Positions 23,600 through 35,300 of a stretch of DNA of 64,000 nt are shown here, one piece after another. Below the pieces are notes generated by a model. That model saw only the letters and a program-made list of their open reading frames with translations, was not told the origin of the DNA and searched no databases. This DNA comes from Vesta saturnalis (Eukaryota; Arthropoda; Insecta; Coleoptera; Lampyridae). Numbering within the stretch: the stretch's first letter is position 1; every line of letters starts with the position of its first letter. Position numbers and translations under genes: made by a program. The DNA is taken from assembly GCA_036346205.1 (NCBI GenBank), contig JARFJB010001819.1, forward strand, positions 3,991,001-4,055,000, read 5' to 3'.

Positions 23600-24608
23600 A
23601 TTTTCTTTCTTCTTCTTCTTCTTCTTCTTCTTCTTCCTTCCGTATCTTAACCCCTATCTGGGTCTTCCGGAGTTCAATATTTTTTTCCATTCTTTTCTAT
23701 TCATCCAAGCACCTTGTTGGATATCCCACTTTTGCTTAAGGCTTTCTACTTCCTCATTCCAACCTTTTCTTGGTCTTCCCCTCTTTCTTCTTTCTCTTGG
23801 TTGCCACTGCATTGCTTTTTTCGGAAGCCTGTTGTTGTCCATTCTTTCGACATGCCCGTACCACAAGAGTTGCCTTTTTTCAATTTCTTCCACGATGTCT
23901 CTTTCTGTATCCATTATTTCACGTATCCTTGTATTTCTAATTCTATCTCGCCGGGATATTCTCGCTGATCTCCTCCAATAGTCCATTTCCATTACTTTCA
24001 GTTGATTTTTTTGCTGTTCCGAGAGTTGCCAGATTTCGGCTCCGTATAGTGCCACACTTTGGACCATAACTGAGTAGATTTGTTTTTTATTCTTTTTGCT
24101 TATATTTGCATCCCACAATATACCATTTAGCGCACCTATAACTTTCCGGCCTTGTTTTATTCTCTCTTTTACCTCTGTGTTATATAATCCTTGTTTTCCT
24201 ACTGTTGCTCCCAAATATTTGTATTCTTTACATGCCGGTATAGTTTCACCTGTTTCTAAGGTTAAAGCGTCTTGTTCTTGTCCTATACTAAGATATGCTG
24301 ATTTATTTACATTAATTTTAAGTCCCCATTTGTCATATTCCTCTATAGCTTTCCTTGTCATGTATTCGATGTCTTCTATTTCTTGTGCCATTATAATTTG
24401 ATCGTCGGCAAATTGCAACGTGTATAATGTAGTATCATCGTCCAGTGGTATTCCCATTCCCATACTTCTCCTTTTCCATTGTTCGAGTGTTTTTTCTATA
24501 TATATCTTGAATAACGTCGGTGAGATACAGCAGCCCTGCCTTAGACCTTTCGTAACTTTAAATTCTGTTGTCAGCTCCGCTCCTACCCTTACTCTCGCAT
24601 TTTCTTTT
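23600..24608 (-). mobile_element. 5'-truncated RTE-like LINE, reverse transcriptase part
   Basis: The minus strand is open from about 24600 to 23654. It begins inside the RT domain (GLRQGCCISPTLFKIYIE), then has the catalytic LQFADDQIIMAQ and KYLGATVGKQ. It ends with RQLLWYGHVERMDNNRLPKK and RRKRGRPRKGW, a tail common in RTE-like elements. The 3' end is a (GAA)n tail, seen as (CTT)n at 23606-23636. ATTTTCTTT occurs at both edges (23600-23608 and 24599-24607), a probable target-site duplication. The frame has no stop over 300 codons, so the insertion is fairly young. Confidence 0.85.
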
Positions 24609-24793
24609 CAAAAATATATAGTTTGCTTATATCTGCTTCAGCCATTCTTTAAATATTTAATGTTGAACAATTCAAAGTTTGCTATTTTCATAAAATAAAT
24701 TGACGCAGCCATGGATGCGGTAAAATAACCAATTGTTACATATGTTGTCAAACAAAATTATTTAAATTATTCTGCCTTAAAATATTTTGTAAC

Positions 24794-25660
24794 ATGGTTT
24801 ATTCTGAAGAAGAGCAATGTGAAATTATCGGTAAATGGGGATGAAGAATTAGATCTACTACTGTATTTTGAAGGTAAAAACATAAATAGATAAAATTCTT
24901 TACATATTATTTTAATAATTGGGTTTTTTTGTATAGAAAATAAGACTTATTGGCTAATGCGAAGAGATATTTTAATAAATCTGAAACAATGATTGTTGTA
25001 ATTTCACATAAATATAAATACCATCCGTATAAAATTTTACCTGTTCAAAAACATCCAAAAGAATCGTAAATAAGATTTCTGTAGGGAAAGAAAAGAAAAT
25101 AATAGAAATTTTTTTAAGCGAATCTTATGGAGTGATGAAATACTACTGCACGAATTTATAATCGCGAAAATAGTCACGGTTGGGCAACGGCTATCCCCCA
25201 TACTTTTAGGGAAATTCAAGTTGCAGATCTATTGATGTTTGCTGTGGCATATTAAATAATAAGAAACGTGGGCCAATTTTATACCATGGTCCCCTAACTG
25301 GAGAAAGATATTTACATTTTCGAGGACGAAAACTTGCCAATTAGGCAATACAATACTTTAACATGGCATCAAGATGGAGCGCCACCACATAATACTGAGC
25401 GTCTTAGAAATTGGCTTATGGATTGGGAGAAATGTATCTATAGCCAGGCCACCAAACAGCCCTGATCTGCATAAAGTTCGATATGAAATGTTAGATGAAT
25501 TAACAGTAAAATTTTTGACTGCATAAATAATTTAAATCAAGAAAAATTGCTGTTAATAAATTGCACGAAGACTATAGAAAATGTATTTCAAATAATGGTG
25601 GTCATATTGAATATTTGTCAAAAGTTTTAAAGATAGGTTTAAGTATAAAATATTTTGCTA
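24794..25660 (+). pseudogene. Mariner-like (DUF4817-type) transposase, degraded
   Basis: It starts at ATG 24794 with MVYSEEEQCEIIGKWG, a typical DUF4817 opening, then a stop. Later blocks in changing frames are NNKKRGPIFYHGPLTGERYL, the D-block LTWHQDGAPPHNTERLRNWL and a decayed PPNSPDL. It belongs to the transposon whose inverted repeats enclose it. Confidence 0.78.
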
Positions 25661-25939
25661 TTACATTTATTTTCTATTTTTTTAATGAACAGAAATAAAT
25701 ATTTAAAAAATGGCTGAGGCAAATATAAAAATTTTGTCAGTTCATGTATGCAGTAATATACAGGGCGTTCCAGTTCAAAAATATATAGTTGGTTACAAAA
25801 AACTTCGTCATTCATTTGTTTTTTTCTGATAACAGATTCTGATTTGACGCGACTCTTAAAACTTTTATATAAAACTGTTTTTGCTATCTACAAATAAAAA
25901 GTCTCTAGGAGCTGTTTTAATTATGAGGAAAGACCTTGT

Positions 25940-26770
25940 ACCCATAGAAAAAGTGTCATCTGTAATTGCAATTCTTGATCAGCGCTTTTTGGATGATTAA
26001 TTAACAGTCCTTTGCAATGTTACCACTTGGCAATGATTTTTTTTTTATTTTTAATGTATCGATTAGAATCACACAAGTTCTTCTTAATTTTGATTTTAGG
26101 TCCTTCGTGCCGGATTAATTATTTTTTTGTGTTGCTTTAAAAAAATATTAAATACATTCTTAGCGGTTACTTTTTAACTTACGAACATTTCACGAGTTTA
26201 ATTATTTTGTATTAGAATTTAGATACAATAATTTTTGAAGGAACTGCTTAAAGATTTTTTAGTATTGTATATTCACGTCAGACCCATTAATATCGTATAA
26301 TGCTCAATTTTTTACAATTAAGTATTTTGTGATAACACGCAAAATAGTCATTCATTCAAATATACTGCATCATTATTTTGTAGTAGTTAAGTAAAGCATT
26401 AATCTCTTATCATCTCACGTAAACATGTGGGAGTATTACGTCCAAATCCATACGTTATAGTTACGTAACTAATACGTACAGATAATCTGAGATTATGGAA
26501 TTTTCATATCACCAGTGTAATTGCAAAAATATTTCATATTTTAGTACTTTTAATAAGTTGAAAAAAAATTATAGTTACGCATGTTTATGGTAATGTAAAT
26601 GGCACTGAATAACATTGTGTTGAATTTGATCTAGAAATTAAAGAAAATTACTTTTTGTTGTTTCAACATTCTACAACCTTGTGTTAATTTCGTAGGCATA
26701 CTCAATTTGTGATACTCATACTAATAATAATAAATTTGACCCGCATTATTATTTTTTTTTTTAATTTCAG
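25940..26770 (+). other. Intron end before the first Src exon
   Basis: No coding signal. The last bases form a strong acceptor with a long T-run followed by TTTCAG at 26765-26770. Upstream Src exons must splice to it in the phase described for the SH2 exon. Confidence 0.6.
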
Positions 26771-26892
26771 ATGGTACTTCCGTAAAATCAAACGAATTGA
26801 AGCTGAAAAGAAATTACTTTTACCCGAAAACGATCATGGTGCATTTCTTATTCGAGATTCAGAAAGTCGGCATAATGACTATTCTCTCTCAG
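26771..26892 (+). CDS. Src42A: Src exon: first half of SH2 domain
   Basis: The exon begins with one base that completes a codon from the missing upstream exon, then 40 codons and one base. The residues start WYFRKIKRIEAEKK, the N-terminal edge of SH2. The phosphotyrosine-binding Arg of the FLVR motif (here FLIRDSE) is at 26853-26855. It ends TCTCTCTCAG before GTACTG, phase 1. Acceptor TTTCAG and donor GTACT are both acceptable. Confidence 0.96.
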
Positions 26893-29800
26893 GTACTGCT
26901 TACTATGCAATTGATTTAATTAATTTAATTAAAATTTTATTTTAGTGCGTGATGGTGATACTGTGAAGCATTATCGTATTAGGCAATTAGATGAAGGTGG
27001 CTTTTTTATTGCTCGAAGAACAACGTTTAGAACACTACAAGAGCTTGTTGAACACTATAGTAAAGATGCAGACGGTTTATGTGTCAATTTATGTAAACCA
27101 TGTGTTCAGGTATGTATGCATGGCAGGTTTTGCATGCGTGTTTTATTGTAGTCACTTTGAAATTTTTCAATTTGTTATCAGCTATTGGCTATTGTTAAAT
27201 CTTTAGATATTGCACTCAACGGAAATTATACAATTATTTGCAAGACCATTGAACCACATGTACGTAAATAAAAAAAAATGAATTAGAAAATGCAAAACAC
27301 ATTTGTGTCACTTGTGGAAGGTCATTTGAGAAAACAATACTAGAAACCTCGCCAATGATGAACTGCATTGAACTAAAATACGTACCTCTTAAACTTAGAA
27401 AAAACACCATTCCTATTATTTTGTGATATAAATAGCTTTTATAAATAATGGTATCAATTTGTACTTGTAGGAAATGATATTTGTGAAGATTCAAATTAAT
27501 ATAAACCAATTACTATGCTACTGGCATCAATCCGAAAAGTTGTTCTATCTGTATTCATTACAGTTACCCAATTTGTGTGAATGTAACATTCAATTATTGC
27601 ACGTATTTCTTGGTTTCAAAATTTATTTCAGAGCACTATCGGCAATTTATTAATAAAATAAACCGTATTAAGTCAAACCCCAGGTTAACCATATCAGTAT
27701 CCGTAGTAATTAGTGTCTTCAGGAACATTTTCAAGAAAACCACGATTCTGTCAACCGTTCGGCTTAAAAACCACGAATGGGCGGACGGACAAGACTTTAA
27801 CGTGTTTGCAACACATAATACGAGGACCAGTGCTAAAATTCGTGGAAAATGTAAAAAATGCACACATTTATACTACATAAAACGTTTTATTATTCTTCAA
27901 AATATTCTCCCTTAAGATCTGTACACTTTTGCATTCGCTAAAACCAATCTTCAAAACATTTTTGCCACTCTGAGCGAGGTACCTCCAAAACAAGTACTTT
28001 GAAAGCTTCAACGGCCTCTTCAGGTGATGAAAAACGCTTACCACGCATTCTTTTTTTGATGTTTTTGAACAAAGAAAGTCATTGGGAGACACATCAGGCG
28101 AATATGGGCAATGAGTCATTAATTTGATATTTTGACTACCTAATGTAACGGACGTAAACATGTGGACCTATGCCTTTTTGTTTGTTTACCTGCACTACAA
28201 AAAATAAATTGTAGATTATTTCACAATTCTTAATAATTTAAAAATCCTTTAATAAAAATATGTATTGTTTTTGTGAGAACTTAACTTCAATTTGTAAAGA
28301 TATCATTCATTAATTAAAATATACTTTACTTGCTATCAGGTTTCAGTTTGAGTAAATGAACTTCACCAAATTCCTTTCTTATTTGTTTCGCCGGCTAACT
28401 CGTTTATTAAAAGAAATGATTATTGCCTTCAATTACCAAATTTATATTCAATTTGATTTGCTTAAGATATATGTAATTTGTGACTTTATTGAAATTACTT
28501 CTTTCAGTATTAAAGCTTTTAGTATTCGTAATGGTTAATAATGAAAATAAATCAAAACGTTATACTTATTCAATAACGACTAAATCCCCAAAATGCAGAA
28601 ATGATTTGCTTACCTACATTAAAACATAAAAAACAATCCTATTATTATATTTAGTATTCTTATCATCTAACATGTACAAATGATTGCTGTATCAATACTG
28701 AATGAAATTTATTTCATTCACTGTTAATATCAAACACAAACTTACAGGAAAATAAAACACATGCAAGTTTCTTTTATTGTACAGTTTTTACATTTTTTGA
28801 AGGCCAAAGGTTCGACGATTCGTTACTATGCCACGGCTCTGGAACCGTATTCCTTTGTCCCCCTAAATATCTTCTGTGGAAGCTTGTCGCGGACTTGCAC
28901 AATCCCAATTTGTCTTTCCAACAATTTACTGATTCTGTGAATATTTGCTGGATATATTTATATTTTTTAAATATCACTTTAATTGTTCAAGTTTCACCAC
29001 GAATCGCATGCAAATACAAACGGAAATGCTGAATCGTACAAACTAATTGTTAATATTTTCGTGTTATTCTTCTTTATTTACTGATTAACCAATTTAGGCT
29101 GATTACTGTATTTTATATCGTTCGTTCACTATTTAAATGTAGTCATGAAGGACCTTCAATGTTTACTAAACACGTAATTTATATAATGAGATAAATCCAT
29201 AGCTCAAAAATTGAGAAAGTAAATAAGAAATGGAAGAAAAGCCCAAAACCAAAAATTCTCAATTATTTTTTAAATAATAATTGAGAATTTTTGGTTTTGA
29301 GCTTTTCTTCCACTTTTCACGTAATTTATATTTGACGTTATATGCACTTTTATTCTCTAGCTTTTTATTATTTTAATAAGGAAGGAATTCTTACTTCTTC
29401 CCTATTACACACTAAATTTTATCTTACTTTATTTCTGAATTTAGAGGGTAGCGTGTCTATATGCTACTGTCACCCGTTCCTCGGCAACGATCACTCTTTG
29501 GTTAATTAACGAACTCTAACTACTTAGTTAAAATGCAAGTCATGTTGTGTGCGCACTTGCATTGTCATAATGCATAATGATTCGCTTATTTGTATTGTTT
29601 TTTCTAATTTAACGGATCACCTGGGGTAGACAAATTGAAGTATACCACCAATCAGTAGTAACTGTTCTTCGATCCTCCAATGTAACAGTTACAACATGAC
29701 CTGGTTTTCCAAAAAAAAAAGCAATCTTTATTTGAAACGCTTCGCGAGCGCACCACTTTCATTGCTTTAGATTCATTTTCGATCATCCGTACATATGATT

Positions 29801-32281
29801 GCTGTTTGGTTTCAGGTTCATATGAATATATCCATATTTCGTCACCTGTTACAATGTAATATACAGAATTTGAACGACATGGTCACATTTTATAAGCATT
29901 TCCTTGCACCACTTGACACGTGTTTTTTTTGAGCTTCTGTCTGATTGTGATTACAACGACTACAAACCTTCCTGACATTTAAATTTTGTTTAATAATGGT
30001 ATGCATTTGTTTCGTCGCAATGCCTAAGAATGCCTGTTTGTCACTGTATGTTGCATGTCGGTCTGATAAAATGATTTCACGCACAGCATCAATATTCTTT
30101 GCGACAACAGAAGTGCATGGTCGACCCTCGCGAAAATCGTCATCAAAAGTATCTTCCACGTTTGAATTCTGCAAACCATTTGTAGACCGTGGTTTTGGAC
30201 GGCGCTTCATCACTAAACAATAACTTTAGTTTTTCCACACATAGCTGAGGCGTTAAACCGTATTGAAAGCCATAAAAATCATCACTCGAAAATCACGATT
30301 CGAAATATCCATTTTTTTACTTACTACTTTTAAAATTCTACTGAAATGAAACTGTTCTGTTTACAATCGAACTGTCAGTTGTACTAATGGTGTAAAATGT
30401 CAAATTTTACGATTATGACAATCGCAGAACCTTAGAATTGCAAGGAGTACTTGATACCAGTAATCCTGGTAAAGCGTATTCGTGCATGTACCGAAATACG
30501 AAACAGATCAGAGTACTCATAAATTCCTGTAATTTTTTTTGTTCGAAATAAACATTTCGAGCGTTAATCATTGTAGATTTCCCGCAAGTCTTCTTATGTA
30601 TGTACAAATTGTGTTTTTTTTTGTTTTTAATTATATTCCAAAATTGAAATTACGTTGTTTAGGTTTAAAAAACATCAAATGTTTGATTTTACTTTACGTG
30701 TTCGTTTTCATCGATACGTGGACAGTGCTTTACTACAACTTTTATGAGGAATGTCCTTCCTCCCCCCCCCCTACTTTATTCCATTTACAAAAATAGTAGG
30801 TACCACTCTTGGTTTTGAAGTCGTCGGTATAATATATGATTTCTTTTAGCTTCGACTTGCTGATCTTATTCTCCCAGTCGTGTCAAGCGGGGTTTTCTCT
30901 TAAAGAGCGTGAGTTCTCTACTATCTATATCTCCTCCTCGGTATTGCTCCCGTAAAGTAATCTCAGGTTCGATGCTGTATCTTACTGAGTATCCGTATGT
31001 TGCAGTAGGCAAATGTTTTATGCCACCACACAAGTGGTACATGCTTGATCATTGGTATGATCATCATCCAGTGGATTATCTTTGGAGATAAACCCTACTT
31101 GCTTCCGATCGCTCGCCTGAAAGCCCATAATGATTTTGTTGTTTTCTGCAAGTGTAGTCTACTTGCTTCCGATCGCTCGCCTGAAAGCCCATAATGATTT
31201 TGTTGTTTTCTGCAAGTGTAGTCTGAAGGTCAATTTTCGATCTAGAATTACACCCAGTTATTTGACTTTACCCACTACGTGTAGTTTTGTGCCGTACATG
31301 ATTAAATTTTAGCTTTGACAGCCATTTCCGTGAGAAGAGCATAGGGTTTGTCTTTGTCGGTCCTCTTCTTTGCACTATTTCTACTAGTAATTACTCCTGC
31401 CTTACATCTGATACGGTCTCAATCCGCCTCACTTCACATTTGCTATGTCTAGGGCGTAACCAAGTGTACTGTATTCTATCTCACTCAGATTCCGTATCAG
31501 AAACCGTATTTTCGACGAGGAATGGCTAGCTCACAGGGTTTACCGAATTGAAATGCGAATGGGTTAGTACCAATTAGGTCGCGTTCCAGCACACATTCCT
31601 GTATGAAACGTTCAATTATTTTCTGCACTAGCTTCAGGAGAAACGACTTTAGACTTATATGTTTAATCGACTTATATTGGCAGATGAATTTTACCCATGA
31701 AATTATGTATAAGAATGACTACTAAGTCCCTCCAGCCCCAAATAGTTTGGAGACGAAGTTTCGTTTTCACTGAGTGGATATATTCCATCTTTCTCTGGGG
31801 ATTTAAATGTTTATAAAACTTTCGCTTCGCTCCAAAGTCTCCTTCTCGGCCTCCATTGGTTTAAAGAGTGTATAAACGAAGGTACTAAATATGCACATTG
31901 TTTTAATCACTTCTCGCTCTTTATAAGCAAAAAAGGAGGAAAAAGCTACGTGTTTTTTTAATTCCCTCCCGGGGGGGGGGGGGGCGGGAGGGTGTCTGCT
32001 TGTGCTTTTCCAACCCCTTCAGCCACAATCAGAGATTCTCAACATACATACATTAAGTATGTATGTTGGTAGGAATGTATGTACGGTGGAATTAAGGATA
32101 GGTGCGGTCAGATAGGATGGAAGGATCGGAGTTAGTGTTCTGAGGGGGAAGATAATACCCCAGCATTCGCCTAAATAGCCGCATATGGTATGCATATACG
32201 CAGTGACCATGCCGTTGTATGTGTATGAGGAAAACCCCTTGAAAAACTCTCATACAGAGTAGTTGATAACAGGAATTGAGC

Positions 32282-32356
<75 letters not shown>

Positions 32357-35300
32357 TTATATATATATGTATACACACAGGGTGAATTTTATCTAATCCG
32401 CCAAAATTAAAGGAGTACTACAGTCCGCGCGGCCAAAGAATGCCTGAATGTTGGATGCGCATTCGTCCAACTTCAAGTCTCTTAAGTGCGGAATGTCAGT
32501 AGCGTCGCCACCAAAAGCGCGTTCCGTTTATTATCATGTATTACACTAATTAATTATTTATTTCTGTTATTAATTTACTTACGTACTTGTTAATTTAACT
32601 TTATTACAATTATTGCAACAAAACGGCAGTGAACCATTTTGTGTCCTATGTGAATTTTAAAGCTCATAATACTCAAATTTATTAAACAAATATGTATAAA
32701 CAACAAATACTTTCACGATACATAGTAAAATAAATAAGTAGTTTTGCGGTGCATGTAATGCTAATGGCATTTGCTTAAATTCTCATTAAAGAAATCCTAA
32801 TAGTTGACATTCCTTAGGATCATTAACAATAGATTAGCAAATATTCAAAAATGTTTTTATTAGTTAGTTCGTTTTCAACTGATTTAAAAGCGAGCGTAGA
32901 AATATGAGTTCTACATTGGGTTCTATAATTAAAAATCGAACTTATACTTTTTTGATTTTCATAAACGATTAAACTGTTGTGTTCATTTGTACTTCAAATA
33001 TAAAATTTATTACTTGTCAACATGGTTATTTTTTTATTTTATAAATGTTTAAACTATTACTGTTCATATGTAATTCAAATAAATAAAATATTTTAAAATT
33101 TCTTGTGGTTTGGTGACGAATAATTGAATACTCGACACCGACGCCACTGGTAATGCTTTCAGTCGCTATTGCGTTAACGAGTGCGGCCGAATGCACGAAC
33201 ATTCATGCGCGACAAGAGGCATTCTTTGGCCGCGCGGACTGTATAACTGATCATTCTAAGCAAAAAAGTTCATATGTACATGGGTTCCGAAATGCTTCGT
33301 TTCCGAGATACAGGGTGTCAAAGTTGAAAAAAAAAATCGCGTTTTCTTCAATATCTTTCGACTGTTTCGAAATAATTTCATGAAATTCGGTATACAGGGG
33401 TTTTTTTTTGGGATGACAAATTCAAATTTTTGTTCCATTTAGTTGTGGTTTCTAGAGGGCGTCAGCGGCAACTATTTCGACCCCTTTAAATCGTTGCAAC
33501 TTTTTTGTGCTACACTGTATGCCATTTTCGACTAGAAAAATCGATTCTCCCATCTTTTCTGCTAATAAGTGAAGAAGTGAAGTCGCTAAGAGCAACCCTT
33601 TCCAAGAAAAACACATTTAAAACTCGCAATGTTTATTTATTTAAAACTAGCTTTTGTAAGGAGCACTAAAATATCCAACATTAAAAAAAGAAAAAGAAAA
33701 ATTAATATTCTACTCTAACTTCAATACATTTATCAATACGTTTATTAAAAGATTGCCTAAAGAATATATTCTTATTTCGGAATGATTCGGCCGCATTTAC
33801 AATTCTATACCATAATTCTTCTCGGTTGTTTATAACTCCGGTGTAAACTGATGATTTCATATCATCCCAGAAACAAAAGTCCATTGGGTTGAAATCAGGA
33901 TTTTCTGCTACTCGAGTTACGATTTCTTCTTCCTGATCTACAGTAATGGTACGCTTGGGTCCCATGAAATCTCTTTTGGGACGAAAAGTACCAGTTTCGC
34001 CAAGTCTACTAAAAAGTTGTTAAAAAAGTTCACGACTTGGCTGCCGTCTGGTGGGATACAATTCTAAATATCGTCTATGCGGTCTACGCTCGACAATTTT
34101 TTAACGTCGAGTAATTCTATAAATATTAATCGGATTGCTTTCGATCATTAGAATTTCTTTCAGAACTTTTCGAATACTATCCAAATCTGCCGCGAGAACG
34201 ATTAGAACCCCTTAAAATATTTTTTGTTAACATTTTCTTTTTTTAAGTAAAAGGGCTGTAACTTTTGCATTTTTGGTTATATATCTTTTTAAATTAGCGG
34301 GAACTTTTAGGAATGAATAAAAGAACATCAAAGGTTGGTTGGAACTATTGCATGTCAAAATTGGATTTTCAAAAATTTTTAATTTTTTTTTAATTTAAAA
34401 AAAATTTTTTTTTCATATCAGTAACTCTAGAACTTTACAAAATATAGCCATTTAGCTAGTCAGAACTACTTACTGGATCTCGATTTTCGATGTGGAATTA
34501 GTACCCATTTTTCAAATTAAAATTTGGAGCCGTTAATGAACGGAACTCTTTATTTTTTGTAAAGTACTTCTAAACTCTTTAAAAGGAAACTAAAACTCTA
34601 ATCAGAACTATTGGAACTCTTTGCCGGGGTGCTAACTTCACACGCGTTTATAAGTCAGACCGCGATAATATCTTTCCATACCTGTATGTGTAACTTCTAA
34701 TGTTGTTCTTTGTATCTGACTTCAACACGCCTAAGTGTTTGTCTAATATAAACACAATTTTTTACATTTTTGTAATAAAAAAAGACAAATTTCGATTTTA
34801 AATCAGTCACCTTATATTTTTTCTTGTTTCAATGTAAAAGGGCATTCTGAATACAATGATACCACTTTTGGTAATTTTTGACAGATCCAGGGGTTTTATT
34901 TCAGATTTTATTTTTCATTCAGAGCGCCATGGTTATATGCAAGTCGCTTTATTTTTAATTAAGTGGCATAGGAAAAACAATTTTACCATAATTGGATGCA
35001 AATTCAGTTTAATTTTTATTTAGAGAATTGTGCGTAGTGTCAAATTATTCGTAAGATAACGGTGTTTCATAAAAAATGTCTATGTTATACTGTTACTACT
35101 AGCTATTTATTGAGCTTACTTTATATTGTTTAATTTTTTTTAATAGATGATATTACATCGATTTTAAACTTGCGGTAAAATTATTTTTTTCTCATGTTAC
35201 TTGATTAGAAATGAAGCAATTTGCATTATTTATGACGCTCTAGAACGAAAATTAAAAATGAAATAAGGATGGCTTGATCTGCCAAAAATTGACAAAAGTG

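Larger units (their letters stand above)
23415..25936 (+). mobile_element. Mariner-like DNA transposon carrying a nested LINE
   Basis: Inverted repeats: the left arm begins CAGGGTCTTTCC at 23415 and the right arm ends with its counterpart at 25936, both beside TA. The arms include AAGAGTCGCG and ACAAATGAATGAC. The left arm is cut at about 23600 by a LINE and resumes at about 24608 with CTTCAGCCATTCTTTAAATATTT, matching the right arm at about 25700-25720. Inside is a decayed transposase (24794-25660). A second internal terminus-like block, ACACCCTGTATATTA, occurs at 23570 and 25752. Confidence 0.82.
27868..30311 (-). pseudogene. Mariner transposase split by foreign DNA
   Basis: The minus strand reads from ATG near 30311 (MDISNRDFRVMIF), through FREGRPCTSVVAKNIDAVRE and ATYSDKQAFLGIATKQMHTI, to GDEIWIYSYEPETKQQSY and the second catalytic block MHYDNASAHT near 29545. 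Similarity then stops. It resumes at about 28160 with LGSQNIKLMTHCPYSPDVSPND and runs to the C terminus near 27868. In intact relatives these two blocks lie about ten residues apart, so the DNA between is an insertion. Several frameshifts are present. Confidence 0.85.

Noticed and set aside
23565..24698. Plus-strand open frames over the LINE
   Set aside because: They are antisense shadows of the LINE reverse transcriptase; the minus-strand frame has the RT motifs.
1..26770. Search for Src SH4 and SH3 exons upstream of the SH2 exon
   Set aside because: I found no ALYDY-type or downstream SH3 motif in the frames I could read. They probably lie outside the window, though a short exon could have been missed.
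27577..27915. 112-codon plus-strand open frame
   Set aside because: No motif; its end overlaps the mariner C-terminal end on the other strand, and composition is like the surrounding intron.
32092..32376. Minus-strand open frame with a Tyr-Ile run
   Set aside because: It is the (TA)n tract plus SINE sequence; the similar frame at 44536-44787 is rejected for the same reason.
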